Made by a program: the position numbers and the translations under genes
In this document: positions 15,235-24,569 of the stretch, piece after piece
How the letters are laid out: each line of letters begins with the position of its first letter
Numbering within the stretch: the stretch's first letter is position 1
Notes under the pieces: generated by a model
What the model saw: only the letters and a program-made list of their open reading frames with translations
Told to the model about the DNA's origin: nothing
Database searches by the model: none
Assembly (NCBI RefSeq): GCF_014779765.1
Contig: NZ_JACXZA010000003.1
Coordinates: 744,001-808,000, forward strand
Length of the DNA: 64,000 nucleotides
Direction of reading: 5' to 3'
Source of the DNA: Paenibacillus terricola
Lineage (GTDB): Bacteria > Bacillota > Bacilli > Paenibacillales > Paenibacillaceae

Positions 15235-17676
15235 CTACTTCCGCAATTCTGCACCAAAAGTTTGCTCAATTGCCGTAACGACTGCGCCATGCAGCTCCGT
15301 TACCTCTTCATCCGTCAGCGTACGCTCTGCATGACGGTATACCAGCGATAAGGCAACGCTCTTTTTGCCAGCGCCAAGCTTCTCACCTGTGTACACATCG
15401 AAGACACGAATCGACTCGAGCAGACCAACTGCAATCTCGCGCGCCTTCTCAAGCAAGCGGCCAGCTTCAACTGCCGAATCAACGACGACTGCAATATCGC
15501 GTTCCATTGCTGGGTAACGAGGCAGCGTCTGATAAACAATCGCACTATTCGCATACTCATACAGCGGAGCTAGCTCCAGCTCAGCTGCGTACGTATCCGG
15601 CAGATCCATCTGCTGCTGCAGCTGCGGATGCAATTGACCGACATAACCGAGCGTAACTTCGCCAGCTTCCGTCTGCAGCTTCACAGCTGCGGTACGGCCT
15701 GGATGGAATCCTTCTGGAGTCGCTGCTTCGTAACGAATGCGGCTGCTAACGCCAAGCGTCTGCATGACCGTCTCGATAATGCCTTTTGCATGATAGAAAT
15801 CATAAGCTACAGCTTTCTGATTCCACGATGCCTGCACGGCATTGCCCGTCAGCAGCAGGCCGAAGCGATGCTTCTCATGTGGAAGCTGAGTCAGTGTCTC
15901 TTCTTCCGTGTGGTAGACGCTGCCAAGCTCGAATACGGCAAGGTTGTCGTTCTTGCGATTGCGGTTGTACACCGCCATATCAAGCAGTTGAGCGAGCAGC
16001 GACGTGCGGAGCACGCTGCGTTCTTCGCTCATCGGCATTGCCAGACGGATCGGACGCACATCGCCGGTCAGCGCTGGGAACAGTGCCGTACGCTCTGGAC
16101 CCGTGAACGAATAGCTGATCACTTCGTTTAGTCCGGAGTCCGTCAGACGTTTGCGCAGCTCGCGGCGAATCGCTTGCGGTTTCGTGAGTGCGCCTGGCGT
16201 CGTACTGCCTTCGATTGGCGTTGTCGGAATGTTGTCATAGCCGTACAGTCGAGCTACTTCTTCAATGAGATCAACATCGCGTGTAATATCGCCACGGCGC
16301 GTAGGCACCGTAATCGTGAATGTGCCGTTGCCATCGATGTCGCCTTGGAAACCAAGACGCGTGAAGATCGCTTCTACTTCTAGCTTCGACAACGACGTGC
16401 CGAGGTACGAATTGATTTTGCTCAGCGTAACTTGGACAACAGCAGGCTCATGCGTTGCTGCAACAGCTTCAACGATGCCCTCTGCTACATGTCCGCCTGC
16501 AATCTGTTCGAGCAGCGAAGCTGCGCGGTCAAGAGCAGGAATAACGCGGCTTGGATCAACTTCCTTCTCGAAGCGTGCGCTCGATTCAGAACGAAGGCCA
16601 AGCTGACGCGATGTACGGCGCACCGTGCTGCCGTCGAAACGAGCCGATTCCAGAATAATGTCTGTCGTATCTGCCGTTACTTCGCTGTTTCCGCCGCCCA
16701 TAACACCAGCCAGCGCGATCGCTTTCTCACTGTCTGCGATAACAAGCATTTGCGGCTCAAGCTTACGCTCTTGATCGTCCAGCGTCGTAAGCGTCTCGCC
16801 TTCCTGCGCAAGACGAACAACGATCCGGCCGCCAGCTACTTTGGATGCGTCGAACGCATGAAGCGGTTGACCGTACTCGAGCATAACGTAGTTCGTAACG
16901 TCAACGACGTTGTTGATCGGACGAATGCCTGCCGCCATCAGACGGTTCGCCAGCCAGAGCGGCGACGGAGCGATCTTAACGCCACGAATGTAGCGTGCTG
17001 TATAATGCGAACACAGTTCCTTCGCTTCGATCGATACATTCAGGTAGGAGGATGCCAGTTCCGGCGAATCCATAATCGCTGTCTTCGGCAGCTTTATTTC
17101 ACGTCCCGTAAGCGCCGCAACCTCATAAGCTGCGCCCAGCATGCTGAGGCAGTCCGAACGGTTCGGCGTCAGGTCGAGCTCAAGGACCTCATCATCGATT
17201 GCAAGCGTCTTGCCGATCGGTTGACCGATTGGCGTCTCCGCAGGCAGGACGAGAATGCCTTCTTGCTGTTCCTTCGGCAGCAGCTTCTCGTTGAGGCCAA
17301 GCTCCTTCGCCGAGCAGATCATGCCTTGCGATTCAACGCCGCGCAACTTCGCGCGCTTGATGTTCAGATCGCCCGGCAGCTTCGCGCCTACCGTTGCGAC
17401 CGGCACCTTCTGGCCAGCATCCACATTGCGAGCGCCGCATACGATTTGCAGATTTTCACCCGTACCAACATCCACTTGGCATACATTGAGCTTATCTGCG
17501 TCGGGATGCTTTTCCTTCGATACAACATAACCAACAACAACCCCGGATACGCCTTTGTTGCGCGATTCAACCACATCGATCTCGATGCCGCCGCGCGTCA
17601 TCTGCTCCGCAATCTCCTTCGCAGTGAGATCCGAAACATCTATATATTCATTCAACCATTGATAGGATACATTCAT
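15235..17676 (-). CDS. pheT: Phenylalanyl-tRNA synthetase beta subunit
   Basis: An 813-residue beta chain (B. subtilis has 804) of the alpha2-beta2 enzyme that charges tRNA-Phe. Domains in order: N-terminal fold MNVSYQWLNEYIDV, a tRNA-binding EMAP-like domain (about 40-155, VVGYVVSKEKHPDADKLNVC), the B3/B4 editing domain (about 200-400), the B5 domain (about 405-480), a class II-like core (SVLRTSLLAQLLDM near 555, AVFELGSVY near 580) and the C-terminal ferredoxin-like anticodon-binding domain (RYPAMERDIAVVVD). It starts 59 nt after pheS ends. Confidence 0.97.
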   Translation of the reverse strand: MNVSYQWLNEYIDVSDLTAKEIAEQMTRGGIEIDVVESRNKGVSGVVVGYVVSKEKHPDADKLNVCQVDVGTGENLQIVCGARNVDAGQKVPVATVGAKLPGDLNIKRAKLRGVESQGMICSAKELGLNEKLLPKEQQEGILVLPAETPIGQPIGKTLAIDDEVLELDLTPNRSDCLSMLGAAYEVAALTGREIKLPKTAIMDSPELASSYLNVSIEAKELCSHYTARYIRGVKIAPSPLWLANRLMAAGIRPINNVVDVTNYVMLEYGQPLHAFDASKVAGGRIVVRLAQEGETLTTLDDQERKLEPQMLVIADSEKAIALAGVMGGGNSEVTADTTDIILESARFDGSTVRRTSRQLGLRSESSARFEKEVDPSRVIPALDRAASLLEQIAGGHVAEGIVEAVAATHEPAVVQVTLSKINSYLGTSLSKLEVEAIFTRLGFQGDIDGNGTFTITVPTRRGDITRDVDLIEEVARLYGYDNIPTTPIEGSTTPGALTKPQAIRRELRKRLTDSGLNEVISYSFTGPERTALFPALTGDVRPIRLAMPMSEERSVLRTSLLAQLLDMAVYNRNRKNDNLAVFELGSVYHTEEETLTQLPHEKHRFGLLLTGNAVQASWNQKAVAYDFYHAKGIIETVMQTLGVSSRIRYEAATPEGFHPGRTAAVKLQTEAGEVTLGYVGQLHPQLQQQMDLPDTYAAELELAPLYEYANSAIVYQTLPRYPAMERDIAVVVDSAVEAGRLLEKAREIAVGLLESIRVFDVYTGEKLGAGKKSVALSLVYRHAERTLTDEEVTELHGAVVTAIEQTFGAELRK

Positions 17677-17735
17677 TTCGTTTAACGTTCCCTTCTATCC
17701 CGTATATTGCAGCTAATCGGCTGACTGCCGCCTTA

Positions 17736-18770
17736 TCACATTCGTGCGAACTGATTCAAGAACCGCTGGTCGTTCGTGTAGAAGTGGCGAATATCGTCGA
17801 TGCCGTATTTCAGCAATGCGATCCGCTCAACTCCCATGCCGAAAGCGAAGCCGCTAACTTCGTTCGGATCATAGCCGCCCATCTCAAGAACGCGCGGATG
17901 AACCATGCCGCAGCCGAGAATTTCGAGCCAGCCTGTATGTTTGCACATCCGGCAGCCGTGTCCGCCGCATTGCGAGCACGTCACGTCAACTTCAGCGCTT
18001 GGCTCTGTGAATGGGAAGAAGCTTGGACGAAGGCGAATTTGTGCTTGACTGCCGAACATCAATTGTACGAATTGGAGCAGCGTGCCCTTCAAGTCGCTCA
18101 TTCGGATGTTCGGGCCAACGACCAGACCTTCGATCTGATTGAATTGGAACGAGTGCGTCGCGTCGTCATCATCGCGTCGGTATACTTTGCCCGGGCAGAT
18201 AACTTTGATAGGCGATTTGCCATTCGCCGCTTTCATCGTGCGGATCTGAACCGGCGATGTCTGCGTACGCATCAGAATCTCATCTGTAATGTAGAACGAA
18301 TCCTGCATATCGCGCGCAGGGTGGTTCTTCGGCAGATTGAGCGCTTCGAAGTTGAAGTAATCCGTCTCCACCTCAGGACCTTCTGCAACCGAGTAGCCAA
18401 GGCCGATGAAAATATCTTCGATCTCCGTAACAACCTTGTTCAGCGGATGCACAGCGCCTGTTGGCAGCGCATGGCCTGGCAGGGAGACGTCAATCGTCTC
18501 TTCGCGAAGGCGTGCAGCCGTTTCTTCTTGACGGTACGCTTCCTGCTTCTCTTCGATAACCGCTTCAATTGCAGCGCGTACTTCATTACCCACTTGACCG
18601 ATAATCGGACGCTCTTCTGCGCTTAAGCCGCCCATGCCGCGGAGAATTTCCGTCAGCGCGCCCTTCTTGCCCAAATACTTAACACGCAAATCGTTTAATT
18701 GCTGCTGTCCTGCAACCTGCTGAAGCTCTTGCAATGCTTCAACGCGCAGCGCCTCCAACCGTTCCTTCAT
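17736..18770 (-). CDS. pheS: Phenylalanyl-tRNA synthetase alpha subunit
   Basis: A 344-residue catalytic alpha chain (class II synthetase). An N-terminal coiled-coil tRNA-binding part (about 1-85) is followed by the catalytic core: motif 1 region [19 protein letters not shown], motif 2 around [20 protein letters not shown], and motif 3 [17 protein letters not shown]. The [17 protein letters not shown] segment is typical for the Gram-positive subunit. The ATG at 18770 has GGAGGG 7 nt upstream, so it is preferred over the ATG six codons earlier. The T-box leader upstream controls it. Confidence 0.97.
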   Translation of the reverse strand: MKERLEALRVEALQELQQVAGQQQLNDLRVKYLGKKGALTEILRGMGGLSAEERPIIGQVGNEVRAAIEAVIEEKQEAYRQEETAARLREETIDVSLPGHALPTGAVHPLNKVVTEIEDIFIGLGYSVAEGPEVETDYFNFEALNLPKNHPARDMQDSFYITDEILMRTQTSPVQIRTMKAANGKSPIKVICPGKVYRRDDDDATHSFQFNQIEGLVVGPNIRMSDLKGTLLQFVQLMFGSQAQIRLRPSFFPFTEPSAEVDVTCSQCGGHGCRMCKHTGWLEILGCGMVHPRVLEMGGYDPNEVSGFAFGMGVERIALLKYGIDDIRHFYTNDQRFLNQFARM

Positions 18771-18837
18771 GCTTGATCCCTCCATCAAATGTCCAACTAT
18801 TCATCCATTCTGCTTGAACTACTTCTCGAATGAACGC

Positions 18838-19155
18838 AAAAAAGGCCCTTCCTCCCCGTTAGGGACGAAAGGACCGTGGTACCACCCTATTTCAAGCCAC
18901 GCTGCATGATGCTGCAAACGTCTGATCCGACTGCAGTGAGTCAAAGACCATTTGGCTTCTCTTACCGGATAACGGCCGGCGCCGGACTTCCTACATACGC
19001 CCCGCTTGCGGTTCGCGTTCAAAAGTCTGCTCGGGAGCGAACTTCAGCAGACTGTCATCGCAAAGACGCTCTCAATCTATGGCGTCTTCTCCCTGTCCGA
19101 ACAGATAAGCTTACTCTTCTCCGTCATTGCAATACATCTATTAGTACTACTATTA
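18838..19155 (-). promoter_or_regulatory. T-box leader of pheST
   Basis: The minus strand shows the T-box core AGGGTGGTACCACGG (18873-18887), just before a terminator hairpin (GGTCCTTTCGTCCC with GGGGAGGAAGGGCC, 18844-18875) and six T (18838-18843). A 5' stem-rich part extends to about 19155. A UUC triplet (minus, 19041-19039) inside an AGTCTGCT...AGCAGACT stem is a candidate Phe specifier codon. Known function: uncharged tRNA-Phe pairs with the specifier and the T-box bulge, and transcription reads on into pheST. The T-box is certain from the core motif; specifier assignment is tentative. Confidence 0.9.
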
Positions 19156-19161
19156 TCCGTT

Positions 19162-19191
19162 ATTATAACCAATTCTCTCGGATCTTAGCAA
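19162..19191 (-). promoter_or_regulatory. Housekeeping promoter of the pheST T-box transcript
   Basis: Minus strand TTGCTA (-35, 19191-19186) and TATAAT (-10, 19167-19162) with an 18-nt spacer, ending right before the T-box leader and starting next to the ycnI-like stop. Confidence 0.6.
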
Positions 19192-19193
19192 GC

Positions 19194-19841
19194 CTAACGT
19201 TTCTTGCGTGCAAGCGAGACGAGCAGCGAAGCAGCACCAAGCACTACGGCTACGATGGACAAAATAAGAGGCGTCTTGCTGTCGCTGCTGTCGTCCGACT
19301 CCACAGCCGCTGTCGATGCCGTGCCGTGGCTGTCGCCATGCGCATCGCCGCCTTCTGCTGCAGACGTTACTGTCGTTACCGAAGCAGGTTTATCCGCTCC
19401 GTCGCCGCCAACCCATTCTACCACTTGGCCGTCGCTGTACGTTTGGTAAGCTTTCCAGACGAGTTGCGTTGCATCGTCGGCAACTTTGCCGCTTACACGG
19501 AAATCTGTAAATTCTGTTGCCGCCAAGCCACCGTCTTCAGCCGTCCACGTAATCGACGTAATGACGTTGTCTGCGCTGCGCTCCAGCTCATATTTCCAAC
19601 CCGGCTTCGGTTCTACGCGGCTCACGTTGATTTCCGCCGGAACGTTTACTTTAACCTTAACCGTATTGATGTCCTTCTCTTCGCTTGGTACACGTACGGC
19701 CAGTACTTGATATGTACCTGCTTGCACCTGCGTTGGTTGAACCGTTACATGGGCGCTTGCAATACCCGAGAATGCAAGCATGCTCACCGCCATTGTTGCT
19801 GCTACTGCAAACTTCTTCATCGACTGTTTCTTCATCTTCAT
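19194..19841 (-). CDS. YcnI-like DUF1775 copper-binding exported protein
   Basis: About 215 residues: signal peptide (KKFAVAATMAVSMLAFSGIASA), a DUF1775/YcnI domain that begins with the His exposed by signal cleavage (HVTVQPTQV), and a single C-terminal membrane helix followed by RKKR. A Ser/Asp/His-rich stretch (GGDAHGDSHGTAS) links the two. In known YcnI the N-terminal His and a Trp bind copper; here GWKYELERS holds a candidate Trp. The gene would normally lie with ycnJ; here a CopC-CopD gene is 3 kb upstream, beyond repeats and a two-component system. AAGGA before the third codon favours the ATG at 19841. Confidence 0.85.
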   Translation of the reverse strand: MKMKKQSMKKFAVAATMAVSMLAFSGIASAHVTVQPTQVQAGTYQVLAVRVPSEEKDINTVKVKVNVPAEINVSRVEPKPGWKYELERSADNVITSITWTAEDGGLAATEFTDFRVSGKVADDATQLVWKAYQTYSDGQVVEWVGGDGADKPASVTTVTSAAEGGDAHGDSHGTASTAAVESDDSSDSKTPLILSIVAVVLGAASLLVSLARKKR

Positions 19842-19921
19842 CGCCATCCTTCGTTTCCGTATCGTCTTGCTCTTATGACGCTAAGTATACCGTTCAGCCG
19901 CCATCGTCAACATGACTCGAA

Positions 19922-20063
19922 AGGGCTAGGGGATGTGTCAACATCGTGAAATAGGGGCTGTGCCCCTCATGACCCCCTAAATTGAATGATTAGGGGCTTC
20001 GCTTCGAACCCTAAATTGAAATTATCTAAATCTAAAATTCTTTTTAAAATTCTACTGAAAGAG
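19922..20063. repeat. Partial, diverged units at the start of the repeat array
   Basis: Fragments of the long repeat such as TAGGGGCTGTGCCCCTCATGACCCC (19946 region) and AGGGGCTTCGCTTCGAACCC occur here before the first full unit. I see no gene in this stretch. Confidence 0.5.
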
Positions 20064-20985
20064 TTCTACCCACCCAAACCCTCCCTGCAAGGGAGGGCCC
20101 CATGGGACTCCCGTCCCCTGGACCCCGGAAGGGGCGTGGGATCGGCTAATGGAGGTATTGAGTTTACAACGTAGTGGGAGCGCGTACCCCTGTGGGGTAC
20201 AGCTTTTGTTCGTATGGTTAGGGGCTGCGCCCCTTATGACCCCAGTTTAGTTGAGTAATGATTAAGGGCTACCGCCCTCACTGTAACCCAATTGTTCTAC
20301 CCACCCAAACCCTCCCTGCAAGGGAGGGCCCCATGGGACTCCCGTCCCCTGGACCCCGGAAGGGGCGTGGGATTGGCTAATGGAGCAGTTGAGTTACAAC
20401 GTGGTGGGGGTCGCGTACCCCTGAGGGGTACAGCTCTTGTTCGACGCGTGTGGTTAGGGGCTGACGCCCCTTGCGACCCCAGTGCGGTTAGGGGCTGTGC
20501 CCCTCTCGACCCCAGTTTAGTTGAGTAATGATTAAGGGCTACCGCCCTCACTGTAACCCAATTGTTCTACCCACCCAAACCCTCCCTGCAAGGGAGGGCC
20601 CCATGGGACTCCCGTCCCCTGGACCCCGGAAGGGGCGTGTGATCGGCTTACAGAGTTGTTAAGTTACAACGTGGTTGGAGCCGTGTACCCCTTTGGGGTA
20701 CAACTCTTGTTCGAGCGTGTGGTTAGGGGCTGCGCCCCTTACGATCCCAGTGCGGTTAGGAGCTGTGCCCCTCTCGACCCCAGTTTAGTTGAGTAATGAT
20801 TAAGGGCTACCGCCCTCACTGTAACCCAATTGTTCTACCCACCCAGCCCCTCCCTGCAAGGGAGGGTCCATGGGACTCCCGTCCCCTGGACCTCGGAAGG
20901 GCGTGGGATTGGCTAATGGAGGTGTTGAGATACAACGTGTTGGGGGTCGCGTACCCCTGTGGGGTACAGCTTTTGTTCGAGCACG
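20064..20985. repeat. Four tandem copies of a 231-270-bp hairpin-rich repeat
   Basis: Units start at 20064, 20295, 20565 and 20833. Each has four inverted repeats: CCTCCCT-GCA-AGGGAGG, GTACCCC-TGT-GGGGTAC, GGGGC-TGC-GCCCC (one or two copies) and AGGGC-TACC-GCCCT, with a constant joining sequence CCCGTCCCCTGGACC. Units are almost identical in their left part and variable in the middle. Open reading frames across it are not supported by any ribosome binding site. The element has no transposase and no target duplication that I can see. Confidence 0.85.
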
Positions 20986-21028
20986 GCGCCTAATAATGAC
21001 TGGTTAGTTTCAGTGCCACTACATAATC

Positions 21029-21152
21029 GTAAGTGCATTTCTGCACCTACATAAATCATATAGCCCGCAACGGTCCTATGTAGGTGTATTTTTGCACCTA
21101 CTCCCACCATTTCGTTGGTTACCGGCTTATGTAGGTGCACTTCTGCACCTAC
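21029..21152. repeat. Three-unit 51-bp repeat with GTAGGTGCA...TGCACCTAC hairpins
   Basis: Palindromes at 21029-21050, 21080-21101 and 21131-21152, exactly 51 nt apart, each of 22 nt with 9-bp arms (GTAGGTGCA / TGCACCTAC, one or two changes). Spacers of 29 nt differ. On the minus strand they also read as a 17-residue repeat with VGAEVHLH-like core, but there is no ribosome binding site. Confidence 0.8.
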
Positions 21153-21202
21153 ATCACCGACTCGTGCTTTCTGCAGCTAGTCTCGAAATATCCCAACATA
21201 AA

Positions 21203-21242
21203 AAACCGAGATAAGCGCAGCCGGCAGCGCTTATTTCGGTTT
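21203..21242 (-). terminator. Terminator of the response-regulator gene
   Basis: Stem AAACCGAGATAAGCGC / GCGCTTATTTCGGTTT (one mismatch) with an 8-nt loop and TTTTTT on the minus strand, 34 nt past the stop at 21276. Confidence 0.85.
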
Positions 21243-21275
21243 GGGCTATGACTTATTGAGAGGTGATAACGTCAA

Positions 21276-22004
21276 TTAGGTACGGTCGTCCATCCCCTGT
21301 TGAATCGCGTAACGAGCGAGCTGGACGCGGTTGTCGAGATGGAGCTTCTGCAATATGTTTTTCAGATGATTCTTGACCGTATGCTCGGAAATACCAAGCG
21401 TAGCGGCAATTTCTCGGTTTGAATCGCCGTAGGCGACCCGCTCGAGAATTTCTTTCTCCCGCTCGGTCAGCGGCGTCGTTGACGAGACATTCAAGCGGGG
21501 CTCCGGCCTTGGGGAGCCGCCGAGCGGATTTGTTGGTGCGCGGCCGGATTGGCCTAACGCACCCGTGAATTCGAGCAGCAGCCTGGCTGCCAGCTCCTTC
21601 GACATTGGCGCCTCGTCGTATGCGACTGCACGCAAGTATTCGAGCCATTGGGAGGGCGTAATATTTTTGAGCAAATAACCTTGCGCTCCCCTCTTGATCG
21701 CCTCGAATAGATCGGCAATATCGTCGGAAACGGTCACCATCACGATCTTCACCGCCGGCCAACGGGACTTGATGCGCTGCGTTGCCTCCAGTCCGCCCAT
21801 GCCAGGCATCCGGATGTCCATCAGCACCAGATCCGGCTGCTGCTGCTCCATCAATTCAAGCGCCTCTTCACCACTCTTCGCCTCTGCGATGATCTCAAAT
21901 GATCGATCGCCGGACAAAATCTCACGCATTCCCTCACGACCATGCGGATGATCATCCACAAGCATGACGCGGGCAACAGACTGCGACGGTTTGCTATCGT
22001 TCAT
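21276..22004 (-). CDS. NarL/LuxR-family response regulator
   Basis: A 242-residue two-domain regulator. The receiver domain has the acidic pair at VMLVDDHP, the phospho-accepting Asp63 in LVLMDIRMPG and Lys near QGYLLKN. A Pro/Gly/Arg-rich linker leads to a LuxR-type helix-turn-helix (LTEREKEILERVAYGDSNREIA ... SEHTVKNHLKNILQKL). GAGGGG precedes the ATG at 22004; the coding sequence overlaps the sensor's end by 11 nt, so the pair is translationally coupled. With a CopC-CopD gene just upstream in the same direction, copper or cell-envelope control is possible, but no sensor domain shows this. Confidence 0.92.
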   Translation of the reverse strand: MNDSKPSQSVARVMLVDDHPHGREGMREILSGDRSFEIIAEAKSGEEALELMEQQQPDLVLMDIRMPGMGGLEATQRIKSRWPAVKIVMVTVSDDIADLFEAIKRGAQGYLLKNITPSQWLEYLRAVAYDEAPMSKELAARLLLEFTGALGQSGRAPTNPLGGSPRPEPRLNVSSTTPLTEREKEILERVAYGDSNREIAATLGISEHTVKNHLKNILQKLHLDNRVQLARYAIQQGMDDRT

Positions 22005-22842
22005 GGCGGCCCCCTCTTGTTTTCTCAACCGTAATTATGGTTCCCTGTCCCGTTGTTCCGTTAGCCGTAAACGTCCAGCCCATTGACTGCGCACGGTCAC
22101 GCATCATCCGGATGCCGAAACGTCCCTTCGCCCACAGCGCATCGGTATCAGCCCCGACGCCGTTGTCGCGCACCGTCACATGAAAACCACCTTCCAGCGG
22201 CTCGCTGGCAATGACAAGCTCCGAAGCATTCGCATGCTTGCGTACGTTCATGACTGATTCTCTCAGAATAGCAAGCAGCTCAACCTGCTCTTTGCCATTC
22301 AGCAGGGCATCGGACAACCGCCAATCCAGCTTTACCTGCAGCCGACCGTTCACTCTAGCATCCTCGGCAAGCTCCCGAATCGCATTCATCCATGGCACAT
22401 CCGTCGTTACCGGCGCCGCCTGCAAATTCGCAATCGACTGCCGTACGTCTGCGTACACATGCCGAACCGTCCCGCGGATTTGTTCCGCCGCTGCTGCACG
22501 ATCACTGCTTTCCTCCGCATGCTCGAGCTTATCCAGCTTAACCGACAACAGAAACAGTGACTGCGAAATGCCATCATGCAGTTCGCGGGCAAGCTGCTCC
22601 CGCTCCTCGAATACAGCCTTCATCGCTTTCTCGCGCTGGAGCATGCTCTGCGTGTCTTCCATCATGCGGAATAGCTTGGTCAGCAGCGTTAACGTGACGA
22701 TAAGCACGAGAAGAGGAGCTAGGAAGTTACCCAGCTCCATCGACAAGTACGGCAGCAGAAATTGATGCCGTACGTATTCCCATAAACCAAGCGTGATCGT
22801 TGGAATGAGCAGGATCGCCCATTTGATTTTGTTATAAGACAT
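21994..22842 (-). CDS. NarL/DesK-type sensor histidine kinase
   Basis: A 282-residue kinase with two membrane helices (about 8-26 and 38-57) and almost no external loop, a coiled stalk, the HisKA_3 motif ARELHDGISQSLF with His89, and an HATPase domain (N-box ESVMNVRKHANAS near 194, DNGVGAD, GRFGIRMMRDRA, GQGTIITVE). Small intramembrane-type sensors of this group detect envelope or membrane changes rather than bind soluble ligands. It sits between copCD and the response regulator, 51 nt after the copCD stop. Confidence 0.9.
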   Translation of the reverse strand: MSYNKIKWAILLIPTITLGLWEYVRHQFLLPYLSMELGNFLAPLLVLIVTLTLLTKLFRMMEDTQSMLQREKAMKAVFEEREQLARELHDGISQSLFLLSVKLDKLEHAEESSDRAAAAEQIRGTVRHVYADVRQSIANLQAAPVTTDVPWMNAIRELAEDARVNGRLQVKLDWRLSDALLNGKEQVELLAILRESVMNVRKHANASELVIASEPLEGGFHVTVRDNGVGADTDALWAKGRFGIRMMRDRAQSMGWTFTANGTTGQGTIITVEKTRGGRHER

Positions 22843-22893
22843 CGGTTTAACAACCTCTCATCGGGCTGGCCCCGTGGATCAACGACTTTCGTC

Positions 22894-24555
22894 TTAATAG
22901 TTGCGGAAGCTCGTCGTCTCAACCAGTTCGTTGTCGTTCTTATCCATTACCCGAATTTCTGCCGTCCATTGGCCTGGGTACGGAATGTACGGTCCTGACG
23001 CCAGATAAGCATATTTGCCATAGCCATCGAACGCTTCGATCTCTTGATCGTCATACGCCTCGAGCGGAATATCGATTGGCGCATCCTCATGCTGTTCCGA
23101 ACGGAAGCGAAGCACGACGGATTTAGGAGCGCCGGTCACGTCGGGAAGCCAGATTTTGAGCGTAATCTTGTTGTCTCCCGGTACGTTCGGCGTTACGCGC
23201 AGCGATACGTGCATCTCAGCTCCCATTTTATGATAGGATACAGGTTCGTTCGCCGGCAGCGGGCTAACGTATGTGAACAGAGATGTGATAACAATAATGA
23301 GCGCCATAAGCACGCCATCGACTCGGAGAATCGTGGCAGAGGGCAGGTCGCCCCGTCTCACTCTCATGCGAAGCAGCGCTCCAACGATGATGACGAGCAG
23401 TGTAAGTCCCGCCTTGATCGTCAGCATCACGCCCCACGAAGTGAGCCATATATACGACAGCTTCGGCAGAAATAGCAGTGTCATGCCTACACCCGTCAAC
23501 ACAAGCGCAGCAAGGGACAGCACCGCTCCACCCGAGAAGCGGACAGCAAAGCGGCCAGCTTCCTTCCGGTCTTTGATCCACAATGCCAGCAGCAGCGCAA
23601 GTCCGCCTGCCCATAGCGCAGCAGCTGTAAGGTGGACGAAATCGAGACCAACCGTGAGTACCTTTGGATTATTTGCCTCAGCATGACCGCTCCAGCTTTC
23701 AACAGCGATCAACAGAACCGCCCATATCACGCTAACGGTCCGACCTCCGCGAAGAACGAGGAAGCCTATGAGCGATAGAACGACTGTTGCCAACCATGCC
23801 ATGCCAACCGATGTTCGCGACAGCAGCTTGAGCCATTCGCTCAGCGGCTCATCCTCCATCACCTCACGGGCATGGAAGAACACATACAGTATCGAGCCGA
23901 ACAGGAATGCGCGCACTGTACCAAGCGACCAGGTCTTGGAGAGTTGAAGCGACGCGCCTTCGAAGCGTGTAATGGACTTCCAGAGCATGACACCTGCCGC
24001 TAGCAGCAGCGTCGCGTAGTAGAAGAAGCGAACGGCATAAAGGATCAGCTCCGACGAAGTGAGCGCGGACGCAGTTGAACCATGTCCGGCATGTCCCAGC
24101 TGCGTATGCAAATCGAACGTTGCTGCATCTTTGGCCGCCGGCGGGTTGCCGACTACGAATACATAAGAACCATTAACGGGATGCCCGTCCTCCGAAATAA
24201 TCCGATATGTAACGGTATATACCCCTTCGTCAAGATTTGCCGGCTTCACGGCAATCGATGTCCGGTCTTTATTCGCCTCAATGGCCGACACTTTTAATTG
24301 GCGGGACAACGAATCCAGCAGCTCGATGCCGCCAACTTTTGTCTCCACCGCTTCATTAAAAGTCAGTCGAATCTCTTCCGGGCTTTGCGCCAGACGAGCG
24401 CCAGCCTCCGGCGCTGTCTCCAACAGCTGCGAGTGGGCACTCACAGTCGATGCCGGCCACACAAGCCAGCAAGCAAGCAAAAGCACGCCAAGCGTGAATA
24501 GTTTCATAAAGCGGTTATAACGGTAATGACGATGATGTAATGCGTTGGTGTTCAC
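22894..24555 (-). CDS. CopC-CopD copper resistance/uptake membrane protein (YcnJ-like)
   Basis: About 553 residues with a signal peptide (LFTLGVLLLACWLVWPASTVSA), an extracytoplasmic CopC domain whose mature N-terminus starts with His (HSQLLETAPEAG) and holds EDGHPVNGSYVF (Cu site Asp/His), then eight or so membrane helices of a CopD domain, and a C-terminal YtkA-like beta domain (about 450-553, APKSVVLRFRSEQHEDAPIDIP). This layout matches YcnJ of Bacillus, a copper importer. I take GTG at 24555 as start, 11 nt after AAAGGA; the ATG at 24507 is the alternative. The two-component genes follow. Confidence 0.85.
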   Translation of the reverse strand: MNTNALHHRHYRYNRFMKLFTLGVLLLACWLVWPASTVSAHSQLLETAPEAGARLAQSPEEIRLTFNEAVETKVGGIELLDSLSRQLKVSAIEANKDRTSIAVKPANLDEGVYTVTYRIISEDGHPVNGSYVFVVGNPPAAKDAATFDLHTQLGHAGHGSTASALTSSELILYAVRFFYYATLLLAAGVMLWKSITRFEGASLQLSKTWSLGTVRAFLFGSILYVFFHAREVMEDEPLSEWLKLLSRTSVGMAWLATVVLSLIGFLVLRGGRTVSVIWAVLLIAVESWSGHAEANNPKVLTVGLDFVHLTAAALWAGGLALLLALWIKDRKEAGRFAVRFSGGAVLSLAALVLTGVGMTLLFLPKLSYIWLTSWGVMLTIKAGLTLLVIIVGALLRMRVRRGDLPSATILRVDGVLMALIIVITSLFTYVSPLPANEPVSYHKMGAEMHVSLRVTPNVPGDNKITLKIWLPDVTGAPKSVVLRFRSEQHEDAPIDIPLEAYDDQEIEAFDGYGKYAYLASGPYIPYPGQWTAEIRVMDKNDNELVETTSFRNY

Positions 24556-24569
24556 AAACGGGCACGTCC

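Noticed and set aside
16432-17685. A 417-codon plus-strand ORF opposite pheT
   Set aside because: Shadow of pheT; pheT is full-length with all domains.
18819-19022. A minus-strand ORF inside the pheST leader
   Set aside because: It lies within the T-box RNA structure and includes its terminator.
20292-20551. Short ORFs on both strands of the 270-bp repeat
   Set aside because: They recur in every unit with changing ends, lack ribosome binding sites and overlap hairpins.
20064-21152. Repeat arrays as a CRISPR
   Set aside because: Units are 51 or about 270 nt, spacers are not unique short sequences, and no cas gene is present.
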